This document shows positions 16,406 to 20,460 of a stretch of 20,460 nucleotides of DNA, piece after piece; position 1 is the first letter of the stretch, and every line of letters starts with the position of its first letter. The notes beneath the pieces were generated by a model, which did no database searches, had not been told where the DNA came from, and worked only from the letters and a program-made list of their open reading frames with translations. A program made the position numbers and the translations under genes. The stretch spans positions 1 to 20,460 of the forward strand of contig CAMNBS010000012.1 in assembly GCA_946533175.1 (NCBI GenBank), written 5' to 3'. Origin of the DNA: an uncultured Clostridia bacterium. GTDB taxonomy: Bacteria; Bacillota_I; Bacilli_A; RF39; UBA660.

Positions 16406-17826
16406 TAATATTGTATTCCCCAAACAACTAATTCTTTAGCCTCACGTCCACATACAACACATTTACCGGTTAACATTTTATCTTCCAAAATACAACGTGA
16501 TTTAAGTCCATTAATTTCTTTCATTTTAAGTTCACACTCAGGATTTCCACACCAATCTGCTTTAATAAATCCTGGTTGAGTATTCATTATTTTTTTAACA
16601 TCTTCAATTGTCTTAGCTTCAAAAGTTAATTCATCTCTTCTTTTTAAAGCTCGATTATACATATCTTGTTGAATAGTATTAAGTAGTTCAGATACTTCTT
16701 TTTTTATATCAATTTCTAACTTTTTAATAATTTTTTCACTAGTATCTCGTCTTGTAAATGTTATTTGATTATTATCTAAATCCCTTTTTCCAATTTCAAT
16801 ACGAAGAGGTATTCCAAGTACTTCTGCTTCAGCGAACTTAAATCCTGGGGATTTATCCGTTTGATCTATAAAGGATTTTATATTATTTTCATTTAATTCT
16901 TGATTTATTTTTTCACACCAAGATAATACTTCTTCATCTTTACCAATTGGAATAATAACTACTTTACGTGGAGCAATATTAGGAGGAAGTACTAATCCTT
17001 TATCATCCGAATGAACCATAATCAAAGCTCCAATCATTCTTGTTGTAGTTCCCCATGATGTTTGGTAAACATAATCTTGTTTATTATCCCTTGTGGTATA
17101 TTTTATATCATATGCTTTACTAAATCTTTGACCAAAAAAGTGACTTGTTGATGCCTGTAGACTAACACCATTGTACATTAAAGCCTCATTAGTTAATGTA
17201 TAATCAGCTCCAGCAAATTTTTCTTTTTCCGTTTTGCGACCAGTAATTGACGGAATAGCTAAAATATCATGATGAAACCATTTATAAACATCCATCATTC
17301 TTTTGGTTTCTTCTTCAGCTTCTTCTTTCGTTTCATGAATTGTATGACCTTCTTGCCATAAAAATTCACGACTTCTTAAAAAAGGTCTTGTCTCTTTTTC
17401 CCAGCGCATAACATTACACCACTGATTATATAAAAGTGGTAAATCTTTATAAGAAGTTATATGATTTTTAAAATAGTCTGAAAACATTGTTTCACTAGTT
17501 GGTCTAATACAAAATCTTTCTTCTAGATTTTTATTTCCTCCCATTGTTACCCAAGCTACTTCAGGAGCAAATCCTTCAACTAAATCAGCTTCTTTTTTTA
17601 ATAAGTTTTCTGGTATTAACAAAGGCATTTGTACATTAACATGACCTAATTCTTTAAATTTTTGATCCAATATTTTTTGCATTTCTTCCCATATAGCATA
17701 CCCATTAGGTTCAATCGCAATACATCCTTTAACTTCAGTATAACTAGCTAAATGAGCAGCCATTACAACATCAGTATACCATTTTGCAAAATCAACATCT
17801 CTTGGGGTTATTTTCATATTTGCCAT
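16405..17826 (-). CDS. proS: Prolyl-tRNA synthetase, archaeal/eukaryotic-like (ProS type 3)
   Basis: Class II aminoacyl-tRNA synthetase that charges tRNA-Pro with proline. At 473 residues without an editing insertion between motifs 2 and 3 it belongs to the short, archaeal/eukaryotic-type ProS found in many Firmicutes. Class II motif 2 is RWEKETRPFLRSREFLWQEG (141-160), preceded by the RPTSE block (108-112); motif 3 is GTTTRMIGALIMVHSDDKGL (259-278). The anticodon-binding domain follows (about 285-385) and the C-terminal zinc-like domain has Cys426, Cys431, Cys456 and Cys459 (WCGNPEC, CVVCG) and ends in the expected Tyr. The ATG at 17826 follows a perfect AAAGGAGGA. Expression is controlled by a proline T-box leader directly upstream. 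It may be single-gene, as its own promoter and a 3' hairpin bracket it. Confidence 0.96.
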   Translation of the reverse strand: MANMKITPRDVDFAKWYTDVVMAAHLASYTEVKGCIAIEPNGYAIWEEMQKILDQKFKELGHVNVQMPLLIPENLLKKEADLVEGFAPEVAWVTMGGNKNLEERFCIRPTSETMFSDYFKNHITSYKDLPLLYNQWCNVMRWEKETRPFLRSREFLWQEGHTIHETKEEAEEETKRMMDVYKWFHHDILAIPSITGRKTEKEKFAGADYTLTNEALMYNGVSLQASTSHFFGQRFSKAYDIKYTTRDNKQDYVYQTSWGTTTRMIGALIMVHSDDKGLVLPPNIAPRKVVIIPIGKDEEVLSWCEKINQELNENNIKSFIDQTDKSPGFKFAEAEVLGIPLRIEIGKRDLDNNQITFTRRDTSEKIIKKLEIDIKKEVSELLNTIQQDMYNRALKRRDELTFEAKTIEDVKKIMNTQPGFIKADWCGNPECELKMKEINGLKSRCILEDKMLTGKCVVCGREAKELVVWGIQY

Positions 17827-18044
17827 AAATATTCCTCCTTTTATATAGCAAAAAAGAGATAGTAAGGAGCGAAATATCGCGGTACCATCCCTTTATTTTC
17901 TTAATTAATTTAACGGTTTCACCGGGTCTTTTCGTTTCCTTAGGACCATTCAGAAGATAGGAATTATAATACTTAATAACTTGTTTTCACTCTACCAAGC
18001 TCACTAATATCAGTTTTTATAATATTTCTTCGTCATCAATTTAT
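17827..18044 (-). promoter_or_regulatory. Proline T-box leader of proS
   Basis: About 218-base leader that senses uncharged tRNA-Pro. Stem I base GAAGA / TCTTC encloses a specifier loop reading TCCTA on its 3' side; the specifier is CCT (minus 17961-17959), a proline codon, followed by the usual purine. The inner helix ATTATA / TATAAT closes the loop. The distal AGTGAGCTTGG region and a small CGGT-GAA-ACCG hairpin follow. The T-box core TGGTACCGCG is at 17887-17878. Its TGGT would pair with the ACCA end of uncharged tRNA, stabilising an antiterminator and allowing proS transcription in proline starvation. Specifier, T-box and terminator agree with each other and with the downstream gene. Confidence 0.93.
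17850..17893 (-). terminator. T-box antiterminator/terminator switch
   Basis: Terminator: GGGATGGTA (17891-17883) pairs with TACTATCTC (17864-17856) over nine pairs including two G-U, followed by six T residues (17855-17850). Antiterminator: AAGGG / TCCTT lower helix (17893-17889 with 17868-17864) and GCGA / TCGC upper helix, with the TGGTACC bulge between. The two structures share bases and exclude each other, the standard T-box logic. Confidence 0.88.
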
Positions 18045-18050
18045 ATTTAT

Positions 18051-18079
18051 ATCTTATCAAATTTTTATAATTAAAGCAA
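18051..18079 (-). promoter_or_regulatory. Promoter of the proS T-box transcript
   Basis: Minus strand TTGCTT (18079-18074), 17-base spacer, TAAGAT (18056-18051). It lies about 20 bases after the end of the small 18099-18188 reading frame and places the transcript start near 18044, just before stem I. Confidence 0.7.
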
Positions 18080-18098
18080 TATTTTTTAGACAGAATTA

Positions 18099-18188
18099 TT
18101 ATATACACAAATAATCAGCTACTAAATCACTAAGTTCCCCTAATATACTTACTCTTCCTGGTACAAAGATACCTACTTCTTTATGCAT
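18099..18188 (-). pseudogene. 29-codon reading frame resembling a truncated GHMP sugar kinase N-terminus
   Basis: Starts with ATG 18188 after a strong AAAGGAGA ribosome binding site, 23 bases after the cotH-like stop, and ends TAA at 18099. It begins MHKEVGIFVPGRVSILGE and continues LSDLVADYLCI. The block PGRVxxLGExxD is the first substrate-binding motif of GHMP kinases (galactokinase has PGRVNLIGEHTD), and it falls at the N-terminus, where it does in those enzymes. No further kinase sequence follows; the proS promoter comes about 20 bases later. The simplest reading is a kinase gene whose remainder was deleted, leaving the start region. A genuine small peptide or chance similarity cannot be ruled out. 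Confidence 0.45.
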
Positions 18189-18211
18189 ATAATTCTCCTT
18201 TAGTTCCTTTA

Positions 18212-20113
18212 TTACAAATCTGAAAAATATACTTGATATTCTTTATCATTTAAATCTAAATTTTTCTGCAAATTTGTTATTACATTTTGATATCTTACCT
18301 CAATATCGTGTTTTAATTTCAATATATTATTTTTCCATTTATCCATTGAATCTAAATTTTTATAACTTTTCCCCCATCTTTTTATATGATAATTCATTTC
18401 ATCTTCTATTTCTAAAGATAATTCGTTGATAATTCTATTCATATTAGATGGCTTAAATGTATTTTTTAAATGATATGACAAGGTTTTCAAATAAATATCC
18501 TTAACTTCCTCATTATGATATAAATTCCTTATTAACATTATGCTTGATGGAACATAACTATAAAGTGGTATTGGAACAGATTTTATAGGATATCCTATAT
18601 CAATATCTAAATTTTCAAATGCTCTATCTAAATCAAATAACATCCATCGCCATTTACTATCTTTACTTTTCCAATAGCGAATGTTCACAAGATCTATATT
18701 ACCATAAAAACTTTGCACAATCCAATAATTAATAAACTCTTTAATATCTATTTTTTTCTTTAATTCATCATATACAAATGAAGATGATGAATCATGCATT
18801 GATGCATAAGTTATTAATTTATTATAATCATCTTTACTCCCCCTCACAATATTATTCATTTTAAAAATATCTATATCATCTTTATCATATCCAAACTTAC
18901 TTTCAATATAATCATCATTTAGTTTTTCTCTTAAACTATAGATACCATAATAACTACCATTAATATATACCACAACTGGACGATATTCTTGCATATCAAT
19001 ATCCATTTTTCCTTTTAAAACACGTGTCAAGGCAGCATCCATTATCCTAACTCCTTTAGGATCTTCTCCAGCGTTACGAAGAAGAAATGACGAAAATGTA
19101 TTATATTTCATATCTTCAAATAGAGGATAAGTAAAACTACTAATACCATATTTTCTCTTTAATGATACACTAATACTTTTCTGAGGATTTAATCTTGAAT
19201 TAGATCCAGCAATTTTTATATCTGCAATAAATGATAATGCTAAAGTTCCATCATTTTCATAAAATTCAATATTTGCTTTTTTTTCATCATTAGAAAGATA
19301 ATCAGTAAATATTCCTGTTTTTGAAAATAAATCTTGTTTACTTGTTGAAATAGAAAAGTATGCTAAGGTATGTCTCCTATTAACAATAAACGTCCTTGAT
19401 ATAACTTCCGATTCAATAAAGTCATCTTTATAACTAATAGCTTTAATAACAGTATCCTGATTAATTACTATTGGATCTGTGTATTTATTACTTTTTTTAG
19501 TAGGAAAACTTCCATCTGTTGTATAATAAATAATACTATCATCACTAGTTTCTAAGGATATTTTCTCTCCTTTACTAACATATCCACCATCTATATTAAA
19601 TGATGGAACAAGCGAATACCCTAAATATAAATTGTTACTGTTATCTTTGCCTAAAGTAATATCTTTATAGTACACTTTTTTGCCATTATCAATACCAGTA
19701 CTAATATTTTCAACTAATCTACCAGTATTAAAAATATCTACAACTACATCATTTTTATATAGATAAAGTTTATCATTACTATTAATTTTAAAATCAAATA
19801 AACTATTATCAATAACTAAATAACTATTTTTTTTAATATTTTCATCTTTAAAAAAATATTTTTTATTACTTTTATCACAAATACTATATCCTAATAAATT
19901 TATATCATTATTACCAATATTTTTAATTTCTATTGCTTCATTCGGATAAAGACTTACTTCATTAATAATAATGTCACTTTTAATAAGAACATCTTTCGAA
20001 TTAACCTTTTTTTTACTTAAATCGTTATTAAAAGAAGGTATAATTAATGTTATACAAATAACTATTAAGAAAAGAATAATAATTGCTAAATATTCTATCT
20101 TACCTTCTTTCAT
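18212..20113 (-). CDS. Membrane-anchored CotH-family protein with lamin-tail and chitobiase-like domains
   Basis: 633 residues. One N-terminal membrane segment (about 8-26) anchors or exports the protein. Residues about 45-130 resemble a lamin-tail domain (IIINEVSLYPNEAIEIKNIG). Residues about 165-245 resemble the chitobiase/beta-hexosaminidase C-terminal domain (IYYTTDGSFPTKKSNKYT). From about 249 the CotH kinase fold follows: KIAGSNSRLNPQKSISVSLK (300-319), FLLRNAGED (343-351), YINGSYYGIYSLREKLND (383-400) and WMLFDLDRAF (490-499), with Asp494 and Asp496 as likely metal ligands. CotH of Bacillus is an atypical kinase acting on spore coat protein; extracellular relatives in non-spore contexts are of unknown substrate. 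Start chosen for GGAGGTATAGG upstream. It follows the glycosyltransferase remnant by 23 bases, suggesting one transcript. Domain calls are good; the job is unknown. Confidence 0.85.
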   Translation of the reverse strand: MKEGKIEYLAIIILFLIVICITLIIPSFNNDLSKKKVNSKDVLIKSDIIINEVSLYPNEAIEIKNIGNNDINLLGYSICDKSNKKYFFKDENIKKNSYLVIDNSLFDFKINSNDKLYLYKNDVVVDIFNTGRLVENISTGIDNGKKVYYKDITLGKDNSNNLYLGYSLVPSFNIDGGYVSKGEKISLETSDDSIIYYTTDGSFPTKKSNKYTDPIVINQDTVIKAISYKDDFIESEVISRTFIVNRRHTLAYFSISTSKQDLFSKTGIFTDYLSNDEKKANIEFYENDGTLALSFIADIKIAGSNSRLNPQKSISVSLKRKYGISSFTYPLFEDMKYNTFSSFLLRNAGEDPKGVRIMDAALTRVLKGKMDIDMQEYRPVVVYINGSYYGIYSLREKLNDDYIESKFGYDKDDIDIFKMNNIVRGSKDDYNKLITYASMHDSSSSFVYDELKKKIDIKEFINYWIVQSFYGNIDLVNIRYWKSKDSKWRWMLFDLDRAFENLDIDIGYPIKSVPIPLYSYVPSSIMLIRNLYHNEEVKDIYLKTLSYHLKNTFKPSNMNRIINELSLEIEDEMNYHIKRWGKSYKNLDSMDKWKNNILKLKHDIEVRYQNVITNLQKNLDLNDKEYQVYFSDL

Positions 20114-20136
20114 ATAACCTATACCTCCATAAATAT

Positions 20137-20374
20137 CTATTTATATTTTATAATACAACGTATTGCACTAAAACCATCCTTGAAATTTATTTTTTTACCA
20201 TCTTCTCTACTACGTGGATAATAATTTATTGGAATTTCCATAATACTAATTTTCTTCTTCGCTAATTTTTGTGTTATTTCTGGTTCAAATCCAAACCTTA
20301 TTAATCTTTCTAAGAATAGAAATAATTGTATTTTCTTCGTTATAACAAGGAATAATTATTGATAATTTACTCAT
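20137..20374 (-). pseudogene. Family 2 glycosyltransferase remnant with internal deletion and frame change
   Basis: Two halves of one gene are joined. From ATG 20374 (GGGAG upstream) the frame reads MSKLSIIIPCYNEENTIISI, the N-terminal nucleotide-sugar motif of GT2 enzymes, then stops at TGA 20287-20285. Overlapping in another frame, 20298-20137 encodes RFGFEPEITQKLAKKKISIM, then EIPINYYPRSREDGKKI and KDGFSAIRCIIKY, the typical C-terminus of dolichyl/undecaprenyl-phosphate mannose synthase-like GT2 proteins. The central catalytic region, including the DxD part, is missing: about 80 residues remain of a family usually about 230 or more. The junction is near 20300. Both ends are conserved, so the event looks recent. 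It cannot make an active enzyme. A sequence assembly collapse is an alternative. Confidence 0.85.
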
Positions 20375-20460
20375 TTTTGTCTCCCAATCTACTTAAATTT
20401 AAACAAATAAAAATACTTTGTAAAAAATACACATTAACTAAATAAAAATATCTTATTGCA
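20367..20460 (-). CDS. Possible 3' end of an upstream gene, cut by window
   Basis: A frame open from the right edge for 30 codons ends in TAA at 20369-20367, overlapping the start of the glycosyltransferase remnant (ATGAGTAA). It reads AIRYFYLVNVYFLQ, then IFICLNLSRLGDKNE, a hydrophobic stretch with a charged tail, as at the end of a membrane protein. The stop-start overlap is typical of coupled operon genes. A 30-codon open frame in such AT-rich DNA is weak evidence on its own, and I do not recognise the family. Confidence 0.4.
   Translation of the reverse strand, partial: AIRYFYLVNVYFLQSIFICLNLSRLGDKNE

Noticed and set aside
20083..20265. Plus-strand open frame of 60 codons near the right edge
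   Set aside because: It runs opposite the cotH start and the C-terminal glycosyltransferase fragment, whose minus-strand translation is clearly conserved.
1..20460. CRISPR array, insertion sequence, tRNA or rRNA genes
   Set aside because: No regularly spaced direct repeats, transposase-like frames, terminal inverted repeats or tRNA-like cloverleaf sequence were seen; intergenic gaps are mostly under 140 bases.

Overview
The window looks like chromosomal DNA from a very AT-rich, Gram-positive-type (Bacilli-like) bacterium. Most genes have strong AGGAGG-type ribosome binding sites, several promoters fit the sigma-A consensus (TTGACA / TATAAT, 16-18 bp spacers), and a proline T-box controls proS. 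TGA is used as a stop (essC ends in an ATGA overlap with esaB), which argues for the standard bacterial code rather than the Mycoplasma code. An uncultured gut lineage such as RF39 or an Erysipelotrichales relative would fit, but that is inference from base composition and gene content.

Layout, left to right. (1) 1-1772, minus: the secreted or anchored front part of a Big_2 / phosphodiester-glycosidase (NAGPA) protein, cut by the window edge. (2) 1877-4732, minus: ftsK/spoIIIE DNA translocase followed by an unrecognised 180-residue tail-anchored protein, with a promoter just upstream of ftsK. (3) 4811-7388, minus: a tight operon DUF362 -> DUF2130 (coiled coil plus nuclease-like core) -> GtrA. 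(4) 7506-7808, plus: an isolated RNHCP zinc protein, converging on (5) 7843-12710, minus: a type VII secretion pair essC-esaB with its own extended -10 promoter. (6) 12786-15443, minus: a P2-type cation ATPase with a near-consensus promoter and its own terminator, divergent from (7) 15581-16400, plus: a regulator made of two XRE helix-turn-helix domains and a DUF192 protein whose predicted transcript is leaderless. (8) 16405-18079, minus: proS with a complete T-box leader. (9) 18099-20460, minus: a surface-glycan-like cassette in decay, with a partial reading frame at the edge, a family 2 glycosyltransferase gutted by an internal deletion, an intact membrane-anchored CotH-family protein, and a 29-codon fragment resembling the N-terminus of a GHMP sugar kinase.

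The most distinctive content is the minimal type VII secretion locus (EssC plus EsaB, without EssA, EssB, EsaA or a WXG100 substrate nearby), the two small gene remnants flanking cotH, the fully readable proline T-box switch, the double-XRE gene with a 9-bp perfect inverted repeat at its ribosome binding site, and the leaderless DUF192 promoter. No rRNA, tRNA, CRISPR array, insertion sequence or prophage was seen.
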